Both the position numbers and the translations under genes were made by a program. The notes under the pieces are model-generated. The model searched no databases and was not told the origin of the DNA. It saw nothing but the letters and a program-made list of their open reading frames with translations. A DNA stretch of 33,365 nucleotides from Bacillus sp. ISL-7 (GTDB lineage: Bacteria > Bacillota > Bacilli > Bacillales_B > DSM-18226): NCBI RefSeq assembly GCF_018613065.1, contig NZ_JAGGQW010000096.1, forward strand, positions 1 to 33,365. The letters are read 5' to 3'. Numbering within the stretch: the stretch's first letter is position 1; the number at the start of each line of letters is the position of its first letter. Of the stretch, positions 8,026-16,847 are shown piece after piece.

Positions 8026-8164
8026 AGTCACCTTACAGGGAAAGTATAACTTGGCTCTGTTTTACGGAGAAATACTTACTAAAAAAAGAATGTAGGTACC
8101 AATTTATAGATGATTTGAAACCTTTATGGTCAGGGGATCTTCAAAAATAATCTAAACTAATCTC

Positions 8165-8195
8165 TTGACCTAGAGTTAACTATAAGGATTAATAT
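8165..8195 (+). promoter_or_regulatory. MerR-type promoter of the alcohol dehydrogenase relic
   Basis: TTGACC (8165-8170) and TAATAT (8190-8195) are separated by 19 bases, the long spacer typical of MerR-activated promoters. The spacer holds TAGAGTTAACTATA, sharing its AGTTAACT core with the operator at 7974-7983. Confidence 0.75.
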
Positions 8196-8247
8196 TGTTT
8201 TGCAGGAGAGAAAAGTAGGGATAGAAGGGAATGAAAGGGAATTTTAA

Positions 8248-8905
8248 CCAGGACACGAGATTGCGGGTATTGTCACAGCTGTAGGAGCAGAGGTCACAAG
8301 GTACAAGCTAGGTGATCGGGTAGGGGTCGGATGTATGGTTGACTCCTGTGGCGATTGTGAAAATTGCCGTAAAGGTGAAGAACAATACTGTCTCAATAGA
8401 AATGTACCCACCTACGCTGGTGTTGACAAATACGGCGATCCGACTCAAGGTGGATATTCTACCCACATTGTCGTAACTGAGGATTTCGTAGTCAGAATAC
8501 CTGATAGCATTGAGCTTGACGCGGCAGCACCATTACTTTGTGCAGGTATTACGACATATTCTCCATTAAACCATTGGGGAGCTGGACCAGGTAAGAAAGT
8601 AGCCGTTGTTGGATTGGGCGGTCTTGGTCATATGGCTGTTAAAATTGCACATGCCATGGGCGCCGAGGTAACCGTTCTATCACAATCATTGAAGAAAAAG
8701 GATGATGGCTTGGAATTCGGCGCTGACAACTACTATGCCACAAACGACCCAGAAACATTCGAGAAACTTGCCGGACTTCTGTGCAGAACACAACATTGTT
8801 CCTAAGATTGAAGTAATTTCAGCCGACCAAATTGACGAAGCATACGAATGTGTATTAGCTTCGGATGTGAAGTATCGATTTGTGATTGACACCAGCACAA
8901 TTTGA
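8248..8905 (+). pseudogene. Zinc-type NAD(P)-dependent alcohol dehydrogenase, two deletions
   Basis: From 8248 the frame reads as a zinc alcohol dehydrogenase of the AdhA/YahK kind. It has [13 protein letters not shown], the structural-zinc cysteines [26 protein letters not shown] and the Rossmann motif [10 protein letters not shown]. The first 60 or so residues, including the catalytic-zinc cysteine and CHTD region, are missing. At about 8773 the frame breaks and joins directly to the C-terminal end ([10 protein letters not shown] through VIDTSTI, stop 8903-8905), so roughly 60-70 central codons are gone and the join is out of frame. The protein cannot be functional. Its promoter and terminator are intact. 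Confidence 0.85.
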
Positions 8906-8937
8906 GTTAAATGATAAATTCTAATGTTATTTTCGAG

Positions 8938-8976
8938 GGATGTCCAAAAAGCCTTGCTTTTTGGACATCCTTTTAT
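8938..8976 (+). terminator. Intrinsic terminator after the alcohol dehydrogenase relic
   Basis: A perfect 15-bp stem (8938-8952 with 8956-8970, arm GGATGTCCAAAAAGC), a 3-base loop and a T-rich tail. Confidence 0.88.
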
Positions 8977-9061
8977 ATATGTTGCTTCAAAGTAGTATTC
9001 ATACTACTCTCTTATTTTTTGAAAATGGATATTATGGACCCATCAGAAGTGGAGGCTTTCG

Positions 9062-9964
9062 TCAATTTAAGGTATTTGAAAATTTCATCTGAATTTCTTT
9101 TAAAAACATCTCTGCAGCAGCGGAAAAAACCTGATGCTTTTTCCAAACAATATTTAAGCCAGATTCAAGTCTTGGCTCTAGCGGTCTAAAACAAAGGTTA
9201 CTATTACTAGACGTATTCACTATTTTATCAAGAGTTAGTGCATAACCAATGCCCTCATCAACCATAATGGCAGCATTATAGGCAAGATTGTAGGTAGTCA
9301 CGACGTTTAATTTATCAAAATCTTCACCAAACCAATCCGCAAATTCATTTTTGGAAAATGTCTGTTTCATAGCCTGTCGTGAACAGATCAGCGGAACATT
9401 TAATAATTCCACTGCTTGAATGGAATCTTTGTAGGCAAGAGGACTGTCTTTCCTCATAACAACGCCCCAAACATCTTTACCAGGGATATTGAAATAATTG
9501 TATTTTGATAAATCAGCTGGTTGAATTAATATTCCAAAGTCAAGCAATCCCTTATCAAGCCTTTCGGTCACATCGTCTTCGTTTCCGCTGTAGAGGTGAT
9601 ACCGTATATTAGGGTAACTGAACTGTAAATCTTTTACTACCCGTGCAATCTGTCGCATAGCATCTGTTTCCCCACCACCTATGAAGACATCACCACTTAT
9701 TGTTTCTTCCATGGAACTAAACTCAGTCTCTAATTTATCGACCATATCTATGATTTCTTCTGATCTTTTTCGCAGAAGCATTCCTTCATCTGTAAGAATA
9801 ATACTGTGACTACTGCGAATAAATAATTTTTTTCCTAACTCTTGTTCAAGGTCTTTTAATTGTCTTGACAAGGTTGGCTGTGTAACATGCAAAAATTCAG
9901 CAGCAGCCGTCATGCTTCCTTCTCTTGCAACAGTAAGAAAATAGCGCAAAACTCTTAGTTCCAA
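9062..9964 (-). CDS. LysR family transcriptional regulator
   Basis: A 300-residue LysR-type regulator. The N-terminal winged helix has SMTAAAEFLHVTQPTLSRQL (residues 17-36), followed by a linker helix and a LysR substrate-binding domain. A longer reading frame extends upstream to 10045, but AAAGGAGGG lies just before the TTG at 9964, and that start gives the usual LysR length and N-terminus (MELRVLRYFL). It diverges from the MFS and SDR genes at 10494-12435, the most likely target. The effector is unknown. Confidence 0.85.
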   Translation of the reverse strand: MELRVLRYFLTVAREGSMTAAAEFLHVTQPTLSRQLKDLEQELGKKLFIRSSHSIILTDEGMLLRKRSEEIIDMVDKLETEFSSMEETISGDVFIGGGETDAMRQIARVVKDLQFSYPNIRYHLYSGNEDDVTERLDKGLLDFGILIQPADLSKYNYFNIPGKDVWGVVMRKDSPLAYKDSIQAVELLNVPLICSRQAMKQTFSKNEFADWFGEDFDKLNVVTTYNLAYNAAIMVDEGIGYALTLDKIVNTSSNSNLCFRPLEPRLESGLNIVWKKHQVFSAAAEMFLKEIQMKFSNTLN

Positions 9965-10259
9965 AAAACACCCTCCTTTATGATGTTTTAGTATATACGT
10001 TTTTGAAATACCCATCAAGCATATCATGATATAAGATATAAGCATTGGCTATATCAAAGGGCCGTAGCTAGAATAAATAGTAATAACAACAGTAGAAAGG
10101 ATGATGTCATTCATTATCGTATGCTGAAATTATTTATGCTTGCGAATGTAACGAGATTGAAAGTAATTTCCTACCATCTTAAGACAACGATGTTCAACTT
10201 GGATTAGTAGTCAGATAGAGTCCCAGTCACAATGAATTTACGAGACAATAAAACGAAAC

Positions 10260-10469
10260 TTGGAGGACATCTATATAAATAGGAAGGAAGCAATTGAAAC
10301 AGTGCAGAACGGAAAGGAGCTTCCGAGCGGCACCATTATCACTCTTGTTGGATATAAGGATGGAAAGATTGAACACTATTTAGTGATGGAAAAGCGTACC
10401 GGCTGGGGTTCCCAATATTCGCCGGAAGTTCATGGTGATTTCACAGTTCATATTGAAAAAGTCGATTAA
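10260..10469 (+). pseudogene. Cytochrome P460-like fragment
   Basis: The reading frame has EDIYINRKEAIETV, then LPSGTIITLVGYKDGK, then YLVMEKRTGWG. This follows the middle of the cytochrome P460 family (IYxNxxA, lPxGT, vMxK). The heme-binding C-terminal motif and the N-terminal third are absent. The apparent TTG start has no ribosome site. I read it as a truncated relic; a short functional protein is possible but less likely. Confidence 0.45.
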
Positions 10470-10493
10470 AGGAAGAGAGTTGGAGGAATTTTC

Positions 10494-11663
10494 TTGCAAA
10501 AACAAAATAATTTACTCATATTTATATTAACCATCGGAGTCTTCGGCATCTTAAATACAGAAATGGGGGTTATTGGGATATTGCCTTCCATTGCTGATCA
10601 CTTTCATGTCAGTGTATCAAAAGCAGGATGGCTGGTGAGTTCTTTTGCCCTTGTTGTAGCAGTATCCGGTCCAACGATGCCGTTATTGTTTTCGGGGATA
10701 AATCGGAAGAAGGTCATGTTACTTGTACTTGGTGTTTTCGTTTTGGGAAACATTGTATCCATATATACATCTAACTTTACCATTCTATTAATGGCTCGGA
10801 TCATTCCAGCCTTTTTTCATCCCATTTATTGTTCGTTGGCATTTACAGTAGCGGCTGCTTCAGTAAGTAAAGAAGAAGCTCCAAAAGCTGTTTCCAAAGT
10901 ATTTATAGGAGTATCTGCCGGTATGGTAGTCGGCGTCCCAATCGCAAGTTTTATTGCAAATGCAACCTCTTTACAAATGGCGATGGTATTCTTTGCTATT
11001 GTAAATGTTTTGGCATTCGTTGCTACCTTACTATTTGTACCTTCTATGCCTGTTAAGGAAAGACTTTCTTATGGAGCACAAATATCGGTATTAAAAAAAT
11101 CTATTACTTTGCTTTCGATTGTATCTGTCATTTTATTAAACTCAGCCGTATTTGGAGTTTATAGTTATCTTGCAGATTATCTGAAAACTGTTACGAATAT
11201 GTCTTCCAATACCATTAGTCTAATATTATTCGTATACGGCGGAGCCAATATTATTGGAAGCATTGTCGCAGGGAAGTTACTTACTAAAAATGCGATCAAA
11301 TCTGTAATGACATTTCCTTTTGCATTGGGAGTTGTTTACATCCTATTATTCTTTTTTGGACAATTTACTATACCAATGGCTATCATTACTTTAATTTGGG
11401 GAGTTTTAGCAGGAGTAGGGGGCAATATTAACCAATATTGGATTGCGTCTTCAGCTCCCGAAGCACCTGATTTCGCAAATGGCTTATTTTTAACATCTGC
11501 TAATTTAGGAACAACATTTGGCGCAGCTGTAGGCGGGTTAATTATATCGGATATGGGCACACAATACGTCGTATTGGTGGGATTCTTATCATTAATATTA
11601 AGTTTGGTAACTATTTTACTAAGAAACTACATGTTTACCCCTGCACAACAACTTTCAAAATAA
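10494..11663 (+). CDS. MFS transporter, drug:H+ antiporter-1 (DHA1) type
   Basis: A 389-residue integral membrane protein with about 12 predicted helices and no signal peptide. The N-terminal TEMGVIGILPSIADHF pattern and the SKAGWLVSSFAL segment are typical of DHA1/AraJ-like exporters. The TTG start has GGAGG seven bases upstream. It is followed 64 bases later by an SDR gene on the same strand and diverges from the LysR gene, so an efflux plus detoxification unit under LysR control is a reasonable inference. The substrate cannot be told from sequence. Confidence 0.82.
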   Translation: MQKQNNLLIFILTIGVFGILNTEMGVIGILPSIADHFHVSVSKAGWLVSSFALVVAVSGPTMPLLFSGINRKKVMLLVLGVFVLGNIVSIYTSNFTILLMARIIPAFFHPIYCSLAFTVAAASVSKEEAPKAVSKVFIGVSAGMVVGVPIASFIANATSLQMAMVFFAIVNVLAFVATLLFVPSMPVKERLSYGAQISVLKKSITLLSIVSVILLNSAVFGVYSYLADYLKTVTNMSSNTISLILFVYGGANIIGSIVAGKLLTKNAIKSVMTFPFALGVVYILLFFFGQFTIPMAIITLIWGVLAGVGGNINQYWIASSAPEAPDFANGLFLTSANLGTTFGAAVGGLIISDMGTQYVVLVGFLSLILSLVTILLRNYMFTPAQQLSK

Positions 11664-11727
11664 GGAGTATCCCGATTAGGATTTTTAGATACGACTCAAT
11701 ATGAGAACGAGAAATGGAGGATTTTAA

Positions 11728-12435
11728 ATGTCAAAAGATATAAAAGTTGCACTTGTCACCGGCGGGAATCGAGGAATTGGATTGGAGTTGGTCAAGCAAT
11801 TGGCTTTGAATGGTTTTAAGGTCATTTTGGCAAGCCGTGACCCAGAAATGGGTCATGAAGCTGCGCAAAGACTTAAGGAATCAAATCTGGACGTTTCGTT
11901 TGTGGTCATGGATGTAGATAAACAAGAAAGCATCCATCAAGCTGCAATTACAGTAAATGAGCGGTATGGAAGATTAGACGTATTGATTAATAATGCTGGC
12001 GTGTATCTGGATGAGAATAAAAAGTTAGTGGCAATGGACCCTTCCATTCTGGAGAGAACAATGACAACCAATTTCTTCGGCACTTACCATGTGATCCGTT
12101 CCTTTATTCCCCTCATGGAAAAACAAGGCTATGGGAGAATCATTAATGTTTCTTCAGAATATGGGGCGATGAGCGAGATGTCATATCAAGGAGTAGGAGC
12201 CTATAAGTTGTCTAAATTTGCTTTAAATGGATTGACACGATTGGTAGCAGCAGAAATCAATGGTGATATCAAAATAAACGCGGTTGATCCGGGGTGGGTA
12301 AGCTCAGATATGGGTGGACCATCGGCTCCAAGAACTCCCAAACAAGCTGCTGAATCTATCCAGTGGTTAGCAACTGTTGGACCCGAGGGACCTAATGGGG
12401 GATTCTTTCGAGATGGAAAACGAATCGATTGGTAA
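11728..12435 (+). CDS. Short-chain dehydrogenase/reductase (SDR), carbonyl-reductase-like
   Basis: A 235-residue classical SDR with a complete active site: TGGNRGIG (11-18) binds NAD(P), NNAG (88-91), Ser142/143, Tyr159 and Lys163 (YKLSK). The C-terminal GPEGPNGGFFRDGKRIDW tail resembles the CBR1-like group that reduces quinones and small carbonyls with NADPH. GGAGG precedes the ATG. It probably belongs to one operon with the MFS gene upstream. A strong terminator follows. Confidence 0.83.
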   Translation: MSKDIKVALVTGGNRGIGLELVKQLALNGFKVILASRDPEMGHEAAQRLKESNLDVSFVVMDVDKQESIHQAAITVNERYGRLDVLINNAGVYLDENKKLVAMDPSILERTMTTNFFGTYHVIRSFIPLMEKQGYGRIINVSSEYGAMSEMSYQGVGAYKLSKFALNGLTRLVAAEINGDIKINAVDPGWVSSDMGGPSAPRTPKQAAESIQWLATVGPEGPNGGFFRDGKRIDW

Positions 12436-12475
12436 CCATGTCCACCATGGCTAATCATTAAAATTAATCAAAGAA

Positions 12476-12512
12476 AAAAGCCGATTTTCCTAATTGGATA
12501 ATCGGCTTTTAT
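12476..12512. terminator. Bidirectional terminator between the SDR and TetR genes
   Basis: An 11-bp stem AAAAGCCGATT / AATCGGCTTTT, with an inner TCC/GGA pair, carries A-rich and T-rich flanks suited to both converging genes. Confidence 0.85.
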
Positions 12513-12565
12513 TCTTTTGCTATTGACTGAGGCGAAGAAGGCATTTCTTTTAATATCATATTGAA

Positions 12566-13114
12566 TTATTCTAGGTTCCTATCTAACAATGCTCCAGTTT
12601 GTTCGGCCATGACACGGGCTGGCAAAGGCATTCCATTCTTGAACCACCATTCCACTGCTCCAACGATCGCTGAGCCAAAAAATTGAAGAATAACATCTTC
12701 ATTTAAACCGTGATTTTTTCCTTCTTTTATTTCCACTTCACCCTTATACTCTTCAATGACTAAATCAAGAAACCGACTACGAAAATAAGGAGCACCTTTA
12801 CTCGCTAACATTGTAGAAAAGAATAAGTAATTATGCTCAAAGTAGTCGAACCAGACATAATTTCCTTCTTGAAACGTCATTTCAGATGCTGATTGGCAAA
12901 GTTCTCGGAGATTGTTTATATGTTCTTCTATCATTTTATCCAGTAGATCATATTTATCCGTGTAATGAAGATAGATTGTTCCTCGATTAACATCTGCTCT
13001 GTCAGCAATATCCTGAATGGTAATGTCGTCAAAATTTTTTTCAGACATCAGTTCAATAACAGCATTTTTTATAGCTATTTGGCTTTTAGCTATTCTTCTA
13101 TCTACTTTAGCCAT
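12566..13114 (-). CDS. TetR/AcrR family repressor
   Basis: A 182-residue TetR-type repressor. The helix-turn-helix is ITIQDIADRADVNRGTIYLH near residues 32-51, followed by a helical ligand-binding domain with aromatic-rich segments. Two ATG codons are close together. The inner one (13114) has GGTGA at the right spacing, whereas the outer one (13120) abuts it. It diverges from the CMD/MFS genes. Palindromes with TTGA and TCAA half-sites lie in the shared promoter region, one overlapping the probable -35 of this gene, so autorepression and control of the divergent operon are likely. Confidence 0.82.
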   Translation of the reverse strand: MAKVDRRIAKSQIAIKNAVIELMSEKNFDDITIQDIADRADVNRGTIYLHYTDKYDLLDKMIEEHINNLRELCQSASEMTFQEGNYVWFDYFEHNYLFFSTMLASKGAPYFRSRFLDLVIEEYKGEVEIKEGKNHGLNEDVILQFFGSAIVGAVEWWFKNGMPLPARVMAEQTGALLDRNLE

Positions 13115-13138
13115 TTTCATTCACCAATCTTTCTAAAG

Positions 13139-13200
13139 ATAATCAACAATTATAATTGTTTTGTTGAGTAATCAACGAATTGCGTTAATCTAACCATTGA
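13139..13200. promoter_or_regulatory. Operator-like repeat, copy 2, in the TetR/CMD divergent promoter
   Basis: The core TTGTTGAGTAATCAACGAA (13161-13179) is a palindrome with half-sites TTGTTGA and TCAACGAA. The minus-strand promoter of the tetR gene (TATAAT, with a GTTGAT-like -35 box) overlaps it. A second palindrome of the same spacing, TTGATTAATCAA, is at 13237-13248. The whole 60-base block recurs at 15345-15408. Confidence 0.65.
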
Positions 13201-13330
13201 ACACACTAAGAATCTTTTTATAATTATAAACAGATGTTGATTAATCAATCAATATTAATTTTTAAAGCATTATGTTTAGCTAACGTTTGGAATAATAAAA
13301 GAAAATTAACTTCATACAGGAGGCTTATTT

Positions 13331-14089
13331 ATGGACAGAGTTGAAAAGAGCAAGGAAAAATACAAACAACTATTTGGTAAAGGAGTACCAGCCGCGTACG
13401 CAACCGATCCTGATTTTCAGGACATTCTTAGCCGCTTTATTTTTGGAGAAGTTTTTTATCAAGGTAACCTAGATGACAAGCAACGCGAGCTAATCACTCT
13501 GGTAGTGCTTGCAACCAACCAAACGTTACCTCAACTGAAGGCACATGTCATCGCGGCATTGAATGTTGGGTTGACACCGGTAGAAATCAAAGAGGCCGTT
13601 TATCAATGTGCTCCATACATTGGATTTCCCAAAACATTAAACGCCATCAATGAAGTCAATGAGGTTTTCAAAGCAAAGAATATCGCCTTACCAATTGAAA
13701 GCCAAAAGATTGTTGATGAAGATAATCGTTTCGAGAAAGGACTTGCTTCTCAAGTAGAGATTTTTGGTGAAGTCATTGCAAAAATGCGTGAGGCTGCTCC
13801 AGCAAATCAACAGCATATGCAGGATTATCTTTCCGCTTTTTGCTTCGGAGATTTCTACACTCGCGAGGGACTTGATTTGAAAACACGGGAATTGCTAACA
13901 CTCTGTATTATCAGTACGCTTGGCGGTTGTGAAAGCCAAGTAAAGTCACATGTGTTAGGTAACAAAAATGTGGGCAATGACAAGGAAACAATGATCACTG
14001 CCATCACCCACTGCCTCCCTTATATGGGCTTTCCGAGAACACTAAACGCATTAAGTTGTGTAAATGAAGTGATTCCCGAAAATGAATGA
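13331..14089 (+). CDS. Carboxymuconolactone decarboxylase family protein, two domains
   Basis: A 252-residue protein with two tandem CMD/AhpD-like helical domains, about residues 28-115 and 150-245. Each has the pattern DxKxRELxTLxxL, a helix with xxQxKxHV and a closing PYxGFPxTLNA. Neither copy has the AhpD-type CxxC pair, so a thiol peroxidase role is doubtful. Some two-domain CMD proteins act as 4-carboxymuconolactone decarboxylases and many are uncharacterised. The ATG has AGGAGG. It is the first gene of a probable TetR-controlled unit with the MFS exporter 57 bases downstream. Confidence 0.8.
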   Translation: MDRVEKSKEKYKQLFGKGVPAAYATDPDFQDILSRFIFGEVFYQGNLDDKQRELITLVVLATNQTLPQLKAHVIAALNVGLTPVEIKEAVYQCAPYIGFPKTLNAINEVNEVFKAKNIALPIESQKIVDEDNRFEKGLASQVEIFGEVIAKMREAAPANQQHMQDYLSAFCFGDFYTREGLDLKTRELLTLCIISTLGGCESQVKSHVLGNKNVGNDKETMITAITHCLPYMGFPRTLNALSCVNEVIPENE

Positions 14090-14146
14090 AAAATTTAACG
14101 ATAGGAAGTTGTACCAGGAATCTTTGAGGGGTGAAAAGGAATCAAT

Positions 14147-15319
14147 ATGAAAAACACCTGGAAAATTTACATGCTGGCCTTGATTACATTCATGGTGAGT
14201 ACATCGGAGTACGTTATTGCAGGTATTTTGGATAAAGTCGCTGCCTCGAATAATGTTTCGGTATCAGTAGCAGGACAGCTGATCACCGTATTTGCTCTTG
14301 CTAATGCGTTCGGATCCCCACTTGTCGTAATGGCGACGACAAAAATGAATCAGCGAAAGTTAATGATGATTTCTCTTGCTTTAATGGTGCTCGGCAGTGT
14401 GATGACAATCACCCTTCCTGGCTTCGGTTTTCTTATTGTCTCTCGCATTATACTTGCTCTAGGAAGTGGAGTTTTTGCCATTGCTGCCAAGACGGCCGCA
14501 GCAAAATTAGCCCCACCTGAAAAACAAGCAGGGGCTATTGGCACAGTTATTCTTGGATTTAGTGCTGCCATCATCATCGGCGTACCAATTGGCCGTGTTG
14601 TTGCCACCGCATACGATTGGAAGCTAATCTTCGTGGGAATCGGTGTTCTTAGTTTACTAGCAATCTTCGTTATCATGCGTACAATTCCTGCCACAAATAA
14701 CGGGGTGGCCGTCCCTCTGGGCAAGCAACTCTCTTATTTAAAAAACCCGAAAATCTTAATGGGCCTAGGTGCAACGTTCTTTTGGCAGCTAGGATATGGG
14801 GTGATGTATTCGTATATTGCTCCATTCCTATTAACCGTTACATCCATAAGCGGACGAGAATTGAGTGGTGCCTTGTTTGCCTTCGGTATCGCTACCTTAA
14901 TAGGTTCCAAGTTTGGTGGATTCATGACGGATCGGATTGGTAACCCTAGAACTCTTGTCACAGGTTTAGTTGTCCACGTTATAGCTTTAGTGTTGCTATC
15001 TACTATCACTAGTTCAACCTTTGTCGCCATTCCATTGCTTATGCTATGGTCCTTCTCGGCATGGTCATCTGGCCCAGGTATGCAGTATAACCTGGTTTGG
15101 CTTGCTCCAGAAGCGTCAGGAATTATGCTTAGTCTATATGGTTCTTTTATACAGTTAGGCATAGCAGCAGCCGCTGGAATAGGGGGTATTGCCGTAAAAA
15201 GCACATCGGTGCTGGCAGTCAGCTGGATCGGAGCTGTCTCAGTCGCCATTGCTGCAATTATCGCAGCGGTCTCGTTTAGTCTTAGTAGTAAACCCAGGAA
15301 TTACGAGAAAGCCATTTAA
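14147..15319 (+). CDS. MFS transporter (DHA1-type efflux)
   Basis: A 390-residue membrane protein with about 12 helices. The N-terminal MVSTSEYVIAGILDKVA and later VILGFSAAIIIGVPIGRV segments are typical of the DHA1 drug and metabolite exporters of the YdhP/PbuE kind. AAAGGA lies before the ATG. It follows the CMD gene closely and probably shares its TetR-controlled promoter, giving an arrangement common for responses to toxic small molecules. The substrate is unknown. Confidence 0.82.
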   Translation: MKNTWKIYMLALITFMVSTSEYVIAGILDKVAASNNVSVSVAGQLITVFALANAFGSPLVVMATTKMNQRKLMMISLALMVLGSVMTITLPGFGFLIVSRIILALGSGVFAIAAKTAAAKLAPPEKQAGAIGTVILGFSAAIIIGVPIGRVVATAYDWKLIFVGIGVLSLLAIFVIMRTIPATNNGVAVPLGKQLSYLKNPKILMGLGATFFWQLGYGVMYSYIAPFLLTVTSISGRELSGALFAFGIATLIGSKFGGFMTDRIGNPRTLVTGLVVHVIALVLLSTITSSTFVAIPLLMLWSFSAWSSGPGMQYNLVWLAPEASGIMLSLYGSFIQLGIAAAAGIGGIAVKSTSVLAVSWIGAVSVAIAAIIAAVSFSLSSKPRNYEKAI

Positions 15320-15344
15320 TGGAGGGTGTACTGTGAGTTGTATA

Positions 15345-15408
15345 ATAATCAACAATTTATAATGATTTGCTCAATAATCAACAAATTGCGTTAAATTTAA
15401 CGATTGAA
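15345..15408. repeat. Operator-like repeat, copy 3
   Basis: This aligns along its full length with the tetR promoter block at 13139-13200. It contains TTTGCTCAATAATCAACAAA, then TTGCGTTAAATTTAACGATTG. No tetR gene follows on the minus strand, so it is a duplicated control region. It could place the genes at 15486-16650 under the same repressor. Confidence 0.65.
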
Positions 15409-15485
15409 AGAATTATTTTATCTCTTTAGCTACCCCATTTACACACTTTTGGGGCAGTATTCTATCACTTAAAGGGGAAAAACAC

Positions 15486-15536
15486 ATGGAAAGACCATAT
15501 ATAATCTGCCACATTCTAACTTCATTGGATGGGTAA
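15486..15536 (+). pseudogene. Start fragment of a RibD/dihydrofolate-reductase-like gene
   Basis: With AAAGGGG upstream, the ATG opens a frame reading MERPYIICHILTSLDG and then TAA. This is the characteristic first strand of the RibD C-terminal (dihydrofolate reductase-like) family, whose members continue for about 200 more residues. The rest is missing. An unrelated-looking open stretch continues in phase to 15590. It is a truncated relic with an intact translation start. Confidence 0.6.
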
Positions 15537-15672
15537 ATCATTAAAGATTATTTGAAAGAAGAACGAGCAGTGGATTTTCCAGACGAATAAAAAAAATTCA
15601 TGCTTTATGGATGTAACAAAACGTGATTAGCATTCATTTAACAAAAGAACGAATAGATTTTGGAGGTACAAT

Positions 15673-16650
15673 ATGGAATATCGCACAGTAGGAAAAACAG
15701 GAATTCAGGTTTCAAATTTATGTTTTGGTGCCATGTCTTTTGGCGGAGACGCTGATGAAGAAACATCTAAAGCTATGTATCAACGTTGTCGGGAAGCTGG
15801 TATCAATTTCTTCGATACTGCCGATGTGTATGGGCGTTCTGAGGAAATTTTAGGTGAATGCATCGCACATGAACGTGATTCCATCGTCCTGACAACAAAA
15901 GTGTTCTGGAACACGGGTGCTGATGTAAATGCTAGAGGCTTGTCCCGAAAACATATGATGCAAGGTATTGAAAATAGCCTGCGTCGTTTAAAGACGGATT
16001 ATATTGATTTTTATTTTTTACATGACTTTGATGCAAGCACACCAATGGAAGAAACCCTTCGAGCACTTGATGACTTACAACGGCAAGGAAAGATTCTTTA
16101 CCCAGCAGTAAGCAATTGGGCAGCATGGCAAATCACAAAAGCATTAGGAATTTCTGCAAAAGAGCAACTCGCTCGTTTTGAATTGATCCAACCTATGTAT
16201 AACCTTGTTAAACGCCAAGCAGAGGTTGAAATCCTACCAATGGCTGCTTCCGAACAAATTGGAGTCATTACTTATAGCCCACTTGGTGCTGGACTTCTTT
16301 CAGGAAAATATGGAATGAATAAACGTCCTGAGCAGGGCCGACTTGTACAGAATTCCCGCTATGGTGACCGTTACGGTGCCGATGAAGATTTTGTTACGGC
16401 TGAACAGTTCACCAAATATGCACAAGAGCATGATGTGAAACCTGCAACTTTAGCAGTTGCTTGGGTAATGGCTAATCATGCTGTTACAGCTCCTATCATT
16501 GGTGCCCGTAATTTAGCCCAATTAGAAGATTCATTAGCAGCGGCTGATTTTATTATGACAAAAGAAATGTACGCTGAAATTACCAATTTTTCAAGGACAC
16601 CGTCACCTGCAACGGATCGAACAGAGGTTTTAACTGGTAAATGGAAGTAA
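15673..16650 (+). CDS. Aldo/keto reductase
   Basis: A 325-residue NADPH-dependent aldo/keto reductase with the full catalytic tetrad: Asp48 and Tyr53 (FFDTADVYG), Lys76 (LTTKVFW) and His117 (YFLHDFD). The C-terminal cofactor part has GVITYSPLGAGLLSGKY and APIIGARN. It resembles the YajO/YdjG/GSP69-type reductases that reduce aldehydes and ketones. GGAGG is well placed before the ATG. It is a single-gene unit ending at a strong terminator; the operator-like repeat at 15345-15408 lies about 270 bases upstream. It may belong to the same detoxification response. Confidence 0.85.
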   Translation: MEYRTVGKTGIQVSNLCFGAMSFGGDADEETSKAMYQRCREAGINFFDTADVYGRSEEILGECIAHERDSIVLTTKVFWNTGADVNARGLSRKHMMQGIENSLRRLKTDYIDFYFLHDFDASTPMEETLRALDDLQRQGKILYPAVSNWAAWQITKALGISAKEQLARFELIQPMYNLVKRQAEVEILPMAASEQIGVITYSPLGAGLLSGKYGMNKRPEQGRLVQNSRYGDRYGADEDFVTAEQFTKYAQEHDVKPATLAVAWVMANHAVTAPIIGARNLAQLEDSLAAADFIMTKEMYAEITNFSRTPSPATDRTEVLTGKWK

Positions 16651-16690
16651 GGACGAAAAAGGTCTTTATTAAAATGCTTAAGAAAATCGC

Positions 16691-16727
16691 GAAGGCACTG
16701 TCATGATGATAGTGTCTTCTTTATTTA
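16691..16727 (+). terminator. Intrinsic terminator of the aldo/keto reductase gene
   Basis: A fully paired 13-bp stem, including two G-T pairs (16691-16703 with 16707-16719), a TGA loop and a T-rich tail. Confidence 0.85.
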
Positions 16728-16741
16728 ATTTTAATTCATAC

Positions 16742-16770
16742 TTTACTGATAGGAATTGTAGGTTTATAAT
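16742..16770 (+). promoter_or_regulatory. Promoter of the FbpA-like gene
   Basis: TTTACT and TATAAT with a 17-base spacer. The segment CTTTACTGATAGGAATTGT is nearly repeated at 19023-19041. No good Fur box (TGATAATNATTATCA) is seen, which is unexpected if the gene is Fur-regulated. Confidence 0.5.
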
Positions 16771-16847
16771 AAAATTAATCTAATAAATGAAATTAAAAGT
16801 GGTTGTATTCAAGGGAAAGTTTTTGTAAAACTAAGGGAGTGTTTCTG

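Noticed and set aside
9965..10045. Earlier start for the LysR gene
   Set aside because: It would add 27 residues before the standard LysR N-terminus, and the strong AAAGGAGGG site would then lie inside the gene.
16742..16847. Fur box upstream of the FbpA-like gene
   Set aside because: No sequence close to TGATAATNATTATCA was found; only partial resemblance.
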